Positions 1 to 7,982 of a DNA stretch of 37,821 nt are shown in pieces. The stretch covers positions 1-37,821 of the forward strand of contig JACPIM010000022.1 in NCBI GenBank assembly GCA_016188045.1, given 5' to 3'. Origin of the DNA: Candidatus Woesearchaeota archaeon. GTDB taxonomy: Archaea; Nanobdellota; Nanobdellia; SCGC-AAA011-G17; JACPIM01. The translations under genes and the position numbers were made by a program. Each line of letters begins with the position of its first letter. Position 1 is the first letter of the stretch. The notes beneath the pieces are model-generated. The model made no database searches and was not told where the DNA came from. It was given only the letters and a program-made list of their open reading frames with translations.

Positions 1-75
1 AATAATTTTTTAAGTAAGAAGAACTAGCTCTTTTTAGCAGTTTTCACCTTCCAAATTGAAACTGCTTCTTAAAAT

Positions 76-125
76 GCAAGAACTCGCAATTCATCTCAGG
101 GTTCTAAACCCTGAAGTGTTCTTGC
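76..125 (-). repeat. IS200/IS605-like terminal hairpin
   Basis: Nested inverted repeats are visible. The inner stem TCAGGGTT (96-103) pairs with AACCCTGA (107-114) across a 3-base loop, and the outer arms GCAAGAAC (76-83) and GTTCTTGC (118-125) are perfect complements. A compact CAGGG/CCCTG hairpin just after the end of a minus-strand reading frame is typical of IS200/IS605-family right ends and of TnpB-associated guide RNA 3' regions. A very similar hairpin lies at 37690-37709 on the same strand. The transposase itself is not in the window, so the family assignment is inference. Confidence 0.5.
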
Positions 126-301
126 TCGGAGAAATCATAAAGTAAAGCCAAATCTCTGTTTAATATCATTTGTTTAAAAAAAGCACGTGTATTTATATAG
201 CCTACGCGTACTTGTCGTGTAACATTATTATTTAATGTGTATTTTAGAGAACAACCTTTTTTTTCGGCAATATTTGAGAGTGCGAATCCATCCAACGACA
301 T
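104..301 (-). CDS. doubtful 65-residue ORF at IS-like end
   Basis: A 65-residue frame whose last codons run into the terminal hairpin at 96-114. It has no recognisable TnpA or TnpB motif: there is no HUH pair, no catalytic tyrosine context and no CxxC zinc ribbon. The composition is not extreme and it has a single Cys. It may be the eroded 3' part of a mobile-element gene, or a chance frame. The divergent gene at 341 has its promoter (TATAAAAA near 301-308) over this ORF's start, which argues against it being an expressed gene. No function is assigned. Confidence 0.25.
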   Translation of the reverse strand: MSLDGFALSNIAEKKGCSLKYTLNNNVTRQVRVGYINTRAFFKQMILNRDLALLYDFSEQEHFRV

Positions 302-340
302 ATAAAAAGCTTTAAAATCTAAAAACTGAAGAGTCCTATT

Positions 341-862
341 ATGGTATTTGAAGATCGTTCTATTATAGAGAGAAAAGAATATAATAAAGAGTTATATACA
401 AAAATATTTAATATAACAAAAAAACCAAAAAAGATATTAGACTTTGGTTGTGGTTTAAATCCGTTATATTTTCCATATAAAGATATCTATTATATTGCAA
501 CAGACATTAATAAGAACATTTTAAAAAAGGTTAAAAAACATTTTAAAAAGAGTAACATAAAAGGAGAGGTTTTTTATTTAGATATTAAAGATTTTAATGA
601 AATTAAAAAATTAAACAAAGTAGATGTTGTTTTTATTTTTAAAGTATTAGATCTACTAAAAAAAGACAAACTAACAACCCTTGGAATTATCAAAAATCTA
701 AAAACCAAGTTTGTTGTAGTCAGTTTCCCAACAAAGACAGTTTATGGAAAAAGGATGAATTATCCAAAACGAAAATGGTTTGATAACATCCTTAATAAGT
801 TAAAATATAAATATGAAATAATTAGGTTCTTTAATGAAATATTTTATATAATTAGGAAATAG
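341..862 (+). CDS. SAM methyltransferase, FmrO/Rmt-like
   Basis: A 173-residue class I methyltransferase. The SAM-binding motif I is ILDFGCGLNP (residues 32-41), followed by an acidic strand end, ATDIN (53-57). The CGLNP form of motif I and the later SFPTKTVYGK segment (128-137) resemble 16S rRNA m7G1405 methyltransferases of the FmrO/ArmA/Rmt family, known for aminoglycoside resistance in bacteria. It is shorter than those enzymes (about 250 residues) because the N-terminal helical RNA-binding extension is missing, so an rRNA target is only a guess. It lies 31 bases before diphthine synthase on the same strand and probably shares a transcript. The start is the first ATG after a TATA-like box near 301. 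Confidence 0.72.
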   Translation: MVFEDRSIIERKEYNKELYTKIFNITKKPKKILDFGCGLNPLYFPYKDIYYIATDINKNILKKVKKHFKKSNIKGEVFYLDIKDFNEIKKLNKVDVVFIFKVLDLLKKDKLTTLGIIKNLKTKFVVVSFPTKTVYGKRMNYPKRKWFDNILNKLKYKYEIIRFFNEIFYIIRK

Positions 863-893
863 ATTTATAAAACAAATTATTTTAATTTTAAGC

Positions 894-1619
894 ATGTTAT
901 ACTTAATAGGCATAGGATTAAATGATGAAAAAGACATCAGCGTAAAAGGATTAGAAATAGTCAGAAAGGCGGATTTAGTTTACCTTGAATATTATACTTC
1001 TAAATTACAGTGTAATATAGAAAAATTAGAAAAACTTTATGGTAAAAAAATAACAAAAGCAGACAGAAATTTTGTTGAAAAAGGCAGTGAAATATTGGAT
1101 AAATCAAAAAATAAAAAAGTTGCCTTCTTAGTAATAGGTGACGTTTTTTCAGCAACAACCCACATGGATTTATTTTTAAGAGCTAGAAAAAGGAACATTA
1201 AAGTTGAAATTGTAAATAATGCCTCTATATTAAACACAATTGGCATTACAGGATTAGAGATTTATAAATTCGGCAAAATAACAAGCATTTCTTTTGAAAA
1301 TAAAAATATTAAAACACCTATAGAAGTATATGAAATGAATAAAAAAAATAAATTACATACATTATTTTTATTGGATCTAGACCCCATTAATAATAAGTAT
1401 CTTAGTATTAAAGACGCCATCAATTATTTAATTAAAAACAATATTAATGAAAATACTCTTGCTGTTGCCTGCGCAAGAATTGGAAATAAGAATCAAATTA
1501 TAAAATATAAAGAATTAAAAGAATTAAAAGAGATTAATTTTAGTGACCCTCCTTACTGTTTAATAATTCCTGGAAAATTGCATTTTATTGAAGAAGAAGT
1601 TCTAGAATTATGGAAATAA
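894..1619 (+). CDS. dphB: diphthine synthase
   Basis: 241 residues, normal length for archaeal Dph5/DphB. It opens with MLYLIGIGLNDEKDISVKG, the characteristic N terminus of the tetrapyrrole-methylase fold in this family, and carries ADLVYLEYYTS and the conserved GDVFSATTH segment. It uses SAM to methylate the 3-amino-3-carboxypropyl histidine of elongation factor 2, the second step of diphthamide synthesis in archaea and eukaryotes. It is cytoplasmic. It sits directly downstream of another methyltransferase. Other diphthamide genes are not in the window. This is one of the clearest archaeal markers here. Confidence 0.93.
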   Translation: MLYLIGIGLNDEKDISVKGLEIVRKADLVYLEYYTSKLQCNIEKLEKLYGKKITKADRNFVEKGSEILDKSKNKKVAFLVIGDVFSATTHMDLFLRARKRNIKVEIVNNASILNTIGITGLEIYKFGKITSISFENKNIKTPIEVYEMNKKNKLHTLFLLDLDPINNKYLSIKDAINYLIKNNINENTLAVACARIGNKNQIIKYKELKELKEINFSDPPYCLIIPGKLHFIEEEVLELWK

Positions 1620-1670
1620 CATTAGAAAGATTTTTATATATCACAATGCTCTAATTTGTTAACAAAAAAG

Positions 1671-2345
1671 GTGATTATACTGGCAAAAAAGAGCGATGAA
1701 ACAACAGCAATCTTATCTATAGTCGCTGTTATAGCTATGTCTGCATTATTTGCAATATTTACTCAATACGGTTTAAAAAACATCACTGGATTGCCTATTG
1801 GAACAGCCCAAGGTAATGTTGAGGGTGGGCAGGGTATTGCCGTAGTAACAACCACGATTACCCCAAACCCCGGAGCTTGTAATTATAATTTAGTTGATTT
1901 TGGAACTACAACAGGAGGATCTGTTTTATCTACAGGATCTTTTACTAGTCCTACTGGCTGCAATAGTCCTAGGCCATTTATTATAAGAAATATTGGCACT
2001 GAAGTATTAGATGTCAAAATTTACGCATCTAATGCTTTATTTTCTGGATATCCTAAAACGACTTTTCAATTCAAAGTTGCTGAGCCAGATTCAATAACTG
2101 ACTCAAATTTAGATGATTGTTTAAGCAATTGTTTTAATATTCCAACTAGTATTACAACTTACACTAATATGCCAATTAATTCGCCTCCAATCCCGGATAC
2201 TTGGGCAAATGCAATAAATAATCTAAACTATCAAGATACTAACGATGAAGCCAGAGTTGATATTAAACTTGATGTGCCGATTGCATTTGCTGGACTTACA
2301 AGTAGCATAGTAACTTTTTATGGTGATTTTTCAAATACATTTTAG
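1671..2345 (+). CDS. membrane-anchored surface protein, paralogue 1
   Basis: A surface protein of about 220 residues with one N-terminal hydrophobic segment (AILSIVAVIAMSALFAIF) and a beta-rich outer domain. The outer domain contains VDFGTT, a PFIIRNIGT segment, FQFKV and a late DTNDEARVDIKLDVP segment. The same order of motifs occurs in the protein at 2560-3219, so the two are paralogues. Such domains recur in DPANN envelope proteins; their role is unknown to me. The start is uncertain. A TATA box (1633-1640) puts transcription near 1660. GGTGAT (1670-1675) is a good Shine-Dalgarno match ending 4 bases before CTG 1680, which would give MAKKSDETT. In-frame GTG 1671 is used here, and TTG 1656 looks too close to the TATA box. 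Confidence 0.75.
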   Translation: MIILAKKSDETTAILSIVAVIAMSALFAIFTQYGLKNITGLPIGTAQGNVEGGQGIAVVTTTITPNPGACNYNLVDFGTTTGGSVLSTGSFTSPTGCNSPRPFIIRNIGTEVLDVKIYASNALFSGYPKTTFQFKVAEPDSITDSNLDDCLSNCFNIPTSITTYTNMPINSPPIPDTWANAINNLNYQDTNDEARVDIKLDVPIAFAGLTSSIVTFYGDFSNTF

Positions 2346-2354
2346 AGGTTAAAA

Positions 2355-2567
2355 ATGGAAAAAAAACAAAAAAAATTTTTCACCACAATGATAGTTTTAG
2401 CCATAATAATATCATTAATAATAACATTATTAATTGTTAATTTAGGTAGCCCAGTTCAAGAAGTGGGTAGAGAGACCAATACAGTATATTTACAACCCGA
2501 AGAAAAAGGCCAAACCGGTTTTGTAAAGGCAGTAGTAGTTGAGGAGGAAGAAACAGGAAATGAATAA
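2355..2567 (+). CDS. small single-pass membrane protein
   Basis: 70 residues: a short Lys-rich start, one hydrophobic helix (about residues 9-29), then a hydrophilic, acidic tail ending in EEEETGNE. It is encoded between two paralogous surface proteins: 9 bases after the first, and overlapping the start of the second by 8 bases, so translation is probably coupled. No family was recognised. The position suggests an accessory subunit or a truncated relative of the flanking surface proteins, but that is inference. Confidence 0.65.
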   Translation: MEKKQKKFFTTMIVLAIIISLIITLLIVNLGSPVQEVGRETNTVYLQPEEKGQTGFVKAVVVEEEETGNE

Positions 2568-3219
2568 AGATTACATTTATGGTTTTTTAGCGCTTATCAT
2601 AGTAACTTCTATCTTAACCTCATTTTTTACATTTTTTTATTTATCTCCCATTATTAGTGGGAAAGCAGTCCAAGAGACTGGAAATGTCCAAGTTAATGTT
2701 GTCTCGGGGTTAGGCATTGCCATTGATACCGTATATAACGTAATTGACTTTGGTAATATAGCAAGAGACCGTACTTATGATAGCGATTCCAATAATCCAA
2801 CATATCAAACTCCAGCAATTACAAATCCGATATTAATAAGAAATGAAGGTAGTGTTGCCGCAGATATTCAAATTTGTGCTGAAAACACTTTTTGGTCTGG
2901 GAGTTATGTTGCCTCTGATTTTCAATATAAAGTTGATATGCCTCTTCTTGCTGGTTCAGATAACTGTGGTACTGATATAAGCCTTAATAATAATTGCTTC
3001 ACAGGTTCTTCGGGATCTATAATTGCTTATAGTAACCTACCATTTCCAACTTTTCCTAATCCTTGCACTAATGTTAATGCAGTAAATAATTTACAAAATG
3101 CAGATACTAATGATGAGGTAGAATTAGATATAAAAATACATGTTCCAGTAAATGAACCAACAGGTGCTAAAAGCACCACAATAACAATAACCGGTGTTGA
3201 CCCAGTAACAATACCTTGA
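2560..3219 (+). CDS. membrane-anchored surface protein, paralogue 2
   Basis: 219 residues with an N-terminal membrane helix (FLALIIVTSILTSFFTFFYL) followed by an extracellular beta domain. It shares with the protein at 1671-2345 the series GIA, the VIDFGNI/VDFG segment, an ILIRNEGS segment, FQYKV, two Cys-rich turns, NNLQNADTNDEVELDIKI and a closing SSTxTxxG-like strand. The ATG at 2560 is chosen. An in-frame TTG lies upstream at 2539, but the GAGGAGG at 2541-2547 is placed to serve ATG 2560, and ATG also gives a clean signal/anchor start. The gene overlaps the end of the small membrane protein. It is probably displayed outside the cell; function unknown. Confidence 0.75.
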   Translation: MNKDYIYGFLALIIVTSILTSFFTFFYLSPIISGKAVQETGNVQVNVVSGLGIAIDTVYNVIDFGNIARDRTYDSDSNNPTYQTPAITNPILIRNEGSVAADIQICAENTFWSGSYVASDFQYKVDMPLLAGSDNCGTDISLNNNCFTGSSGSIIAYSNLPFPTFPNPCTNVNAVNNLQNADTNDEVELDIKIHVPVNEPTGAKSTTITITGVDPVTIP

Positions 3220-3224
3220 AGATT

Positions 3225-4475
3225 ATGAAATATGTTAAATTAATATTTTACATTTTTACATTTTTCCTACTTTCTAATTATATAAGCGCCTTTTTAATAA
3301 GTCCACCAAAATACGAAGTGGATTTTGAGTCCAACGCTCAAAAAAAATTAATAATCACTTTAATAAATAAACCAAGAGAAGATAAAGAACTAGATACATA
3401 TATTAAATACGAATTTTTACATCCAATAGCTAAAGAAGAATTAAAAAATGCTTTTTCTCTCAATTCAAGTAAAGTCTCTTTTACAAACCAGGAAGATTAT
3501 GTTTATTTTGAGTTATTAATAAATTTTCCAGAAAATTTAAGCTTAACTGGAATACATGATTTAAGAGTTGGAGCAGTTGAAGCAGCCAACGAAGGACAAG
3601 TAGCTTTTAGGGCAGGAAATGAAGTAAGAATATTAATCAAAAATGGCAACGACACAATAATAATTCCACCCATAATCAATAACGGAGGAGGCAACAATAG
3701 ACCCGCAGATCAAACCCAAAATATTCTTAGACCATTACCAACTACCAGAACATTAAACATAGAGGTTTTAAACATTACCGCAAAAGATGTCTATAAAGGA
3801 GAAAAATCTGATATTGTTATACAGGTAAGAAACAATGAAAATTTTAATGTATATGTAACTGGAATTATCAATATTCTAAAAGAAAATATGGTAAAAGAAG
3901 TTATTACCATACCGCCAACAAGCTTAGAACTATCAAAGACAACAAACCTTAAAACTCTTTGGGACACCAAATCAGCAGATATTGGAGAATATACGGTAGG
4001 AGCAACTATAAACTATCAAGGAGGTTCTAAGAATATAGCAACAACAATGAAAATTAAAGAAAAAAATTTCTTGGTTGTTTTTTCCTTTAGAAATCTACTA
4101 CTTATTTTATTAATTCTAGCTCTAGTTGCTTTAATAATAATAACAATCTTATTTTTATTAAACAAAAAGAAAGGTATAGAAATACTATCAGTAGAAACAA
4201 GGAATATTCTGCCTAACTCTCTTTCAGATATGATAATCAGATTTAAAAATTATGATAATAAAGACCATAAAGTTTATGTTGAGATTATTGTTATAAGTAT
4301 TAATAATGACGTTGTAGATAAAATAGGAACTAATGAAGAGATTTTATCTAAAACAGAAGGCAGTTTTGAGTATAATTGGGAAACTAACAAGTTAATTCCT
4401 GGTATTTATAAGATACAGACGATTATAAATTATGATAATAAAAAAGCAGAAAAGATAATCGAAATTAAGCTATGA
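3225..4475 (+). CDS. secreted Ig-like membrane protein
   Basis: About 416 residues. A signal peptide (hydrophobic stretch ending near SNYISA) precedes a beta-sandwich domain that starts ISPPKYEVDF and ends with GNEVRILIKNG. This arrangement is common in DPANN envelope proteins and resembles a chaperone-like or S-layer-associated Ig fold. A Gly/Asn-rich linker, a second Ig-like domain, a transmembrane helix (about residues 285-310) and then a cytoplasmic beta domain of about 105 residues follow. ATG 3225 is preferred over TTG 3216, which would overlap the upstream stop. The next gene starts with an ATGA overlap. Predicted role: envelope assembly or anchoring, by inference only. Confidence 0.72.
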   Translation: MKYVKLIFYIFTFFLLSNYISAFLISPPKYEVDFESNAQKKLIITLINKPREDKELDTYIKYEFLHPIAKEELKNAFSLNSSKVSFTNQEDYVYFELLINFPENLSLTGIHDLRVGAVEAANEGQVAFRAGNEVRILIKNGNDTIIIPPIINNGGGNNRPADQTQNILRPLPTTRTLNIEVLNITAKDVYKGEKSDIVIQVRNNENFNVYVTGIINILKENMVKEVITIPPTSLELSKTTNLKTLWDTKSADIGEYTVGATINYQGGSKNIATTMKIKEKNFLVVFSFRNLLLILLILALVALIIITILFLLNKKKGIEILSVETRNILPNSLSDMIIRFKNYDNKDHKVYVEIIVISINNDVVDKIGTNEEILSKTEGSFEYNWETNKLIPGIYKIQTIINYDNKKAEKIIEIKL

Positions 4476-4861
4476 GAAAGATAATCCTGGTTTCAATCGG
4501 TATAATTGCCTATTTAATAATTTTTTTTATTCTAAGTTTTATAAAATTGCAAAGTTTTGACATAAAAGTTAATGTTGATAATATTGTAGGAATAGCATTA
4601 GATAATAAAACCTTAAATTTCGGAACCTTGCCTGCTGGTAATAGTGCATTTAAGTATATTGATCTTATTAATAATGACGACAACAAAAAATATGTTTATT
4701 TAACATCCAAAGGAAGAGTAAAAAACTGGATTGTTGCAGAAAAAAACGGTTTCTATTTGGGTCCTAAAACTAATAAAACCATTAAAGTTGAGATTTTTAT
4801 ACCAAAAGATACAAAAATAGGAGAATATACTGGGAAAATGAAGGTGACTTTCTTAGGATGA
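4472..4861 (+). CDS. small anchored Ig-like protein
   Basis: 129 residues: one N-terminal membrane helix (ILVSIGIIAYLIIFFILSFI) then a single beta-sandwich domain with LNFGTLPAGNSA, a motif typical of Ig-like domains in which a strand is followed by a PAG turn. It ends in TKIGEYTGKMKVTF, again a common final strand of such domains. It overlaps its upstream neighbour by 4 bases (ATGA) and the downstream gene in the same way, so it belongs to the envelope operon. Function not known. Confidence 0.7.
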   Translation: MRKIILVSIGIIAYLIIFFILSFIKLQSFDIKVNVDNIVGIALDNKTLNFGTLPAGNSAFKYIDLINNDDNKKYVYLTSKGRVKNWIVAEKNGFYLGPKTNKTIKVEIFIPKDTKIGEYTGKMKVTFLG

Positions 4862-5496
4862 AAACTGAGAATTTTTTATTAATTATTCTAGTAGGTGTTA
4901 TTTTTTTAGGTATTGTTATAACTGATACTATTAGATATACTGGGTATGATACTGGAATTGTTTTATCTAAAGTTGTGGATACAGATTGTGTTTTAAATTT
5001 AAAAGAGGGCTGGAATTTTATTTCTTTTTGTGCAAATGTTACTAATAAAGAGATTATTTCTGTTTTATCTGGAATTGGAAGTAATTATAAATATATTATG
5101 CAGTGGAATGAAACTAATCAGAAATTTGACATTTATAGTATTTTATCTAATGAAAAGCCATTTAATGATTTTGATTTTAGTAAAGGTTATTTTATTTATT
5201 TAACTAAAGATAATCTAAATTTAATTATTGTTGGTGAATCGTATAATCTTTATCAAAAAAATTTAATTTTTGGATGGAATACTCCTGGATATGTTTATAC
5301 AACTTCTATGAGTATTGATGATTTAACAAGATTCATTCAGAATGATTTTCGATACATCATGAAATGGAATAATATAGATCAAAAATTTGATATATACAGT
5401 CCCTTGGCTTCAAGAAATCCATTTACTTCTATAAATAAGGGAGAAGGCCAGTTTATTTATATCAAAAATAATGATGGGATCAGTTTTATTTATTAA
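4858..5496 (+). CDS. anchored protein with two GWN repeats
   Basis: 212 residues. After an N-terminal helix (LLIILVGVIFLGIVI) come two homologous units: LKEGWNFISF ... YIMQWNETNQKFDIYS ... GYFIYL, and LIFGWNTPGY ... YIMKWNNIDQKFDIYS ... GQFIYI. Similar GWN-type modules are found in many archaeal and bacterial surface proteins, often at the C-terminal end. The second copy has lost the usual GWNxIS form but keeps the WNxxxQKFDIYS core. The gene starts in an ATGA overlap with the previous gene. Likely a surface-exposed binding or structural module. Confidence 0.7.
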   Translation: MKTENFLLIILVGVIFLGIVITDTIRYTGYDTGIVLSKVVDTDCVLNLKEGWNFISFCANVTNKEIISVLSGIGSNYKYIMQWNETNQKFDIYSILSNEKPFNDFDFSKGYFIYLTKDNLNLIIVGESYNLYQKNLIFGWNTPGYVYTTSMSIDDLTRFIQNDFRYIMKWNNIDQKFDIYSPLASRNPFTSINKGEGQFIYIKNNDGISFIY

Positions 5497-5532
5497 GATA
5501 AATTTAAATAAAATAAAAGGCTAGAATTTATC

Positions 5533-6933
5533 ATGAAAAAGAGTTTAGTGTTTTTTATATTCCTACTTTTTGTAGTTTTTGTTAAAAGTGATGTTTATGT
5601 TGGAACTACTGATGGGTACATAGTTAATACAGACAGCCAATTAGTTGCTGGTGCTAGTGTTACAGTTTCTATTAATGGTTGTAACACTGGTGAAGGTTGT
5701 TCTCAAGTAACGACTTCTGATCTTGGTGGTTATTATGTAGTCGCTAATTTAAATTTACCTAGTAATGGTATAGTTACTGTAGGCGCTAATAAGGGAGAGG
5801 CTTTTGGTAGTAATGCTGGTGTCGCTAATCAATTTCAAGCTGCAACAGTGAACGTAACTATTTGTGAGGCTCCATCTGAACCAGCTTTAGATCCTATTTT
5901 TGATACACACCTATCTAATGTAATTGCAAAATGGAGTTCAGGAATTGATCCAAGAGGGTATAATATTTTTGATTTGTATAAATTGGATTCCAATCCAGAA
6001 GAAAGAATTGATTCACCTAAAAACGAAGCAGATTTAAGTTATACCGAACATACCTGGAAAGTAAGAACCTGTAATAATTTTTGTTGTTCTAATTGGGTTA
6101 GTGATACTTTTAGAATTATAAATGCCGCCCCAAGTAAACCTGTTTTGAATGTACAAGAAGATACTAATACGAATTCTGTTGTGCTTAGTTGGGTTCCTGG
6201 TGTTGATCATGATGGCGATGATACTTTTGATGAATATAATTTTAGTCTAAGAAGTTCCATTCTAAGTCCTGCCCTATCACCTCAAACTGAGGCTAATTTA
6301 GCTGGCGGTTATACGTGGAAAGTAAGAACCTGTGAAAAATATGTAGAAGGTTTGTGTAGTGATTGGGCTGATGATTCTTTTGTTGTTTGTACTAGTTTTG
6401 CACCTACAAATTGTCCAGCATGTCCTACTTGCTCCAGCAGCAGTAGCTCAAGTGGAAGAAGTAGTGATAAATCTTGTAAATTACCTTCAATAGAACCAGT
6501 TGTATGCGAGAAGCCGTTGTTATATTTAACCCCTCCTGTGAATACAATCAGTATATCTCCTGTGTTAGTTTTAACTATTCCTGAGATTGTAAGAAAAAAA
6601 GAATTCGAGATTAAAACAGCATTTAGTACACATATAAATTTAGAGAATTTAGTTTTCTCAGTAGATAGCCCAAAGGGATTTGATATCGAGGAATATAAAC
6701 TAAGTGATTTAGGTGCATTTAATAAAAGTAGATTTGTTTTATTGGGCAAAAACAATGTAAAGAACGGAGTATATGATTTAACTTTCAATGTGATTTTAGA
6801 TAATGAAAAAATTATATCTGAACCATTTCAATTAAAAGTAAAAAAAATTAACCATTGGTTATATATCTTATTAGGAATTTTAATTATGGCTTTAATATTA
6901 ATTTATCTATATTACAAACAAAAAAAACTTTAA
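5533..6933 (+). CDS. surface protein: CarboxypepD-like plus FN3-like
   Basis: 466 residues with a signal peptide (LVFFIFLLFVVFVKS). The first domain (about 20-110) looks like a carboxypeptidase-regulatory/SpaA-type sandwich: LVAGASVTVSING followed by TTSDLGGYYVV. Two FN3-like repeats follow, each ending with the same phrase, YTWKVRTC or HTWKVRTC. A Cys/Ser-rich linker (CPACPTCSSSSSSSGRSS) leads to another beta domain, and a C-terminal membrane helix (LYILLGILIMALILIYLYY) ends in a KQKKL basic tail. The topology is type I with the bulk outside. A gap of 36 bases separates it from the upstream envelope operon. The two KVRTC repeats suggest disulfide-stabilised domains. Confidence 0.75.
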   Translation: MKKSLVFFIFLLFVVFVKSDVYVGTTDGYIVNTDSQLVAGASVTVSINGCNTGEGCSQVTTSDLGGYYVVANLNLPSNGIVTVGANKGEAFGSNAGVANQFQAATVNVTICEAPSEPALDPIFDTHLSNVIAKWSSGIDPRGYNIFDLYKLDSNPEERIDSPKNEADLSYTEHTWKVRTCNNFCCSNWVSDTFRIINAAPSKPVLNVQEDTNTNSVVLSWVPGVDHDGDDTFDEYNFSLRSSILSPALSPQTEANLAGGYTWKVRTCEKYVEGLCSDWADDSFVVCTSFAPTNCPACPTCSSSSSSSGRSSDKSCKLPSIEPVVCEKPLLYLTPPVNTISISPVLVLTIPEIVRKKEFEIKTAFSTHINLENLVFSVDSPKGFDIEEYKLSDLGAFNKSRFVLLGKNNVKNGVYDLTFNVILDNEKIISEPFQLKVKKINHWLYILLGILIMALILIYLYYKQKKL

Positions 6934-6965
6934 AGTTATAGAAAAGCATAATTAGTTTTTGATAA

Positions 6966-7169
6966 ATGGAAATAAAAGTAAATCCTGGAAAAAGAGAAAC
7001 CAAGATTATTGGTGAAAAAAACGGCATTCTAATTGTTGACGTTAAAGGAAAAGCCGAGAATAACGAAGCAAATAAGGAAATAATAAGGTTTTTTTCCAAA
7101 AAATATGGAAAAAAGGTTAAAATAATTAGAGGTTTAAAAAGCAAAAGAAAGATTATCAAATTTCTCTAG
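6966..7169 (+). CDS. DUF167/YggU family protein
   Basis: 67 residues matching the DUF167 (UPF0235) pattern: an opening strand VNPGKRETKI, the middle GILIVDVKGKAENNEANKEIIRFFSKKYGK, and a final RGLKSKRKIIKF. The spacing of the PG turn, the xA(N)xEANKE helix and the closing SxxK segment fits the family. It is slightly shorter than the usual 75-100 residues. The biochemical function of this widespread family is not established. It stands alone between the envelope genes and a protease gene. Confidence 0.82.
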   Translation: MEIKVNPGKRETKIIGEKNGILIVDVKGKAENNEANKEIIRFFSKKYGKKVKIIRGLKSKRKIIKFL

Positions 7170-7174
7170 TAAAA

Positions 7175-7214
7175 TTTATATATTTTATGATTATATTAAA
7201 ACAAATTAGGAGGT
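7175..7214 (+). promoter_or_regulatory. TATA box and strong SD for protease gene
   Basis: TTTATATA at 7175-7182 is a good archaeal TATA box. It would place transcription start near 7200. AGGAGGT at 7208-7214 is a complete Shine-Dalgarno match 5 bases before ATG 7220. This is the strongest ribosome site in the window and fixes the start; most neighbours look leaderless or nearly so. Confidence 0.75.
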
Positions 7215-7219
7215 AAAAA

Positions 7220-7972
7220 ATGAAAATAAGATATGTATTGTTATCTTTGGTTTTGATAATATTAGTAACTTCAATAGCAACAGCATCAATGATAATTCCC
7301 GCAAATGACAATGCAAAAGAAAACTCAAATGCACCTGAAAACTCTCCAGTAATAGATGAAAATTGGGATTTAGAAAGGGTTGATTTCATACATTACGTAA
7401 AACCACCGAATGTCGGAAAGGGCGGAAAGACAAACACGTGTTATAAATTAATGGGTGTGAAATGGAATAGTTTGCCAGTAAGTTATATAATAAATCCTAG
7501 TAATACTCAAGGACTAAGTGAAAATTTTATAACCTCGGCAGTATCAACATCAACTGAAACCTGGGATGCTTCCACTTCAAGCGAATTATTTAATAATATC
7601 TATGCTATTAATTACAGTGCAACTTACGGAATACAGGATTTTAAGAATTCAATAGATTTTAATGATTATCCTGATAACAATGTTATAGCCGTTACAAGTG
7701 TTTGGTATACGCGGGTTGGAAAGCAAATAGTTGAATTTGATCAGAGATATAACACAAGATTTTCATGGGGAGATGCAACAGTAGATCCTTCAAAAATGGA
7801 TTTACAGAATATTGCAGTACATGAATTGGGACACGCTGTTGGTTTAGATGATATATACACAACAACATGTTCATCTGTAACTATGTACGGATATTCTACT
7901 GAAGGCGAAACTAGTAAAAGAACACTAGAACAACCCGACATAGCAGGATTACAAGCTATATACGGAATTTAA
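7220..7972 (+). CDS. secreted matrixin-type zinc metalloprotease
   Basis: 250 residues with a signal peptide (YVLLSLVLIILVTSIATA). The catalytic zinc motif is HELGHAVGLDD (residues 201-211), matching HExxHxxGxxD of metzincins, and a Met-turn candidate VTMYG lies at 220-224. The protein ends in DIAGLQAIYGI, the usual closing helix of matrixin (M10-type) catalytic domains. No cysteine-switch propeptide was recognised between residues 25 and 80. It acts outside the cell or at the envelope, possibly processing surface proteins or host/partner proteins. It has its own promoter and a strong SD. Confidence 0.88.
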   Translation: MKIRYVLLSLVLIILVTSIATASMIIPANDNAKENSNAPENSPVIDENWDLERVDFIHYVKPPNVGKGGKTNTCYKLMGVKWNSLPVSYIINPSNTQGLSENFITSAVSTSTETWDASTSSELFNNIYAINYSATYGIQDFKNSIDFNDYPDNNVIAVTSVWYTRVGKQIVEFDQRYNTRFSWGDATVDPSKMDLQNIAVHELGHAVGLDDIYTTTCSSVTMYGYSTEGETSKRTLEQPDIAGLQAIYGI

Positions 7973-7982
7973 TTTTTTATTT

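Noticed and set aside
104-301. TnpB or TnpA call for the left-edge ORF
   Set aside because: No zinc ribbon, HUH motif or catalytic residues; only its position next to the hairpin suggests a mobile element.
6309-6788. 159-codon minus-strand frame inside the FN3-like gene
   Set aside because: Leu/Ser/Phe-rich mirror of a coding strand; no promoter and no recognisable domain.
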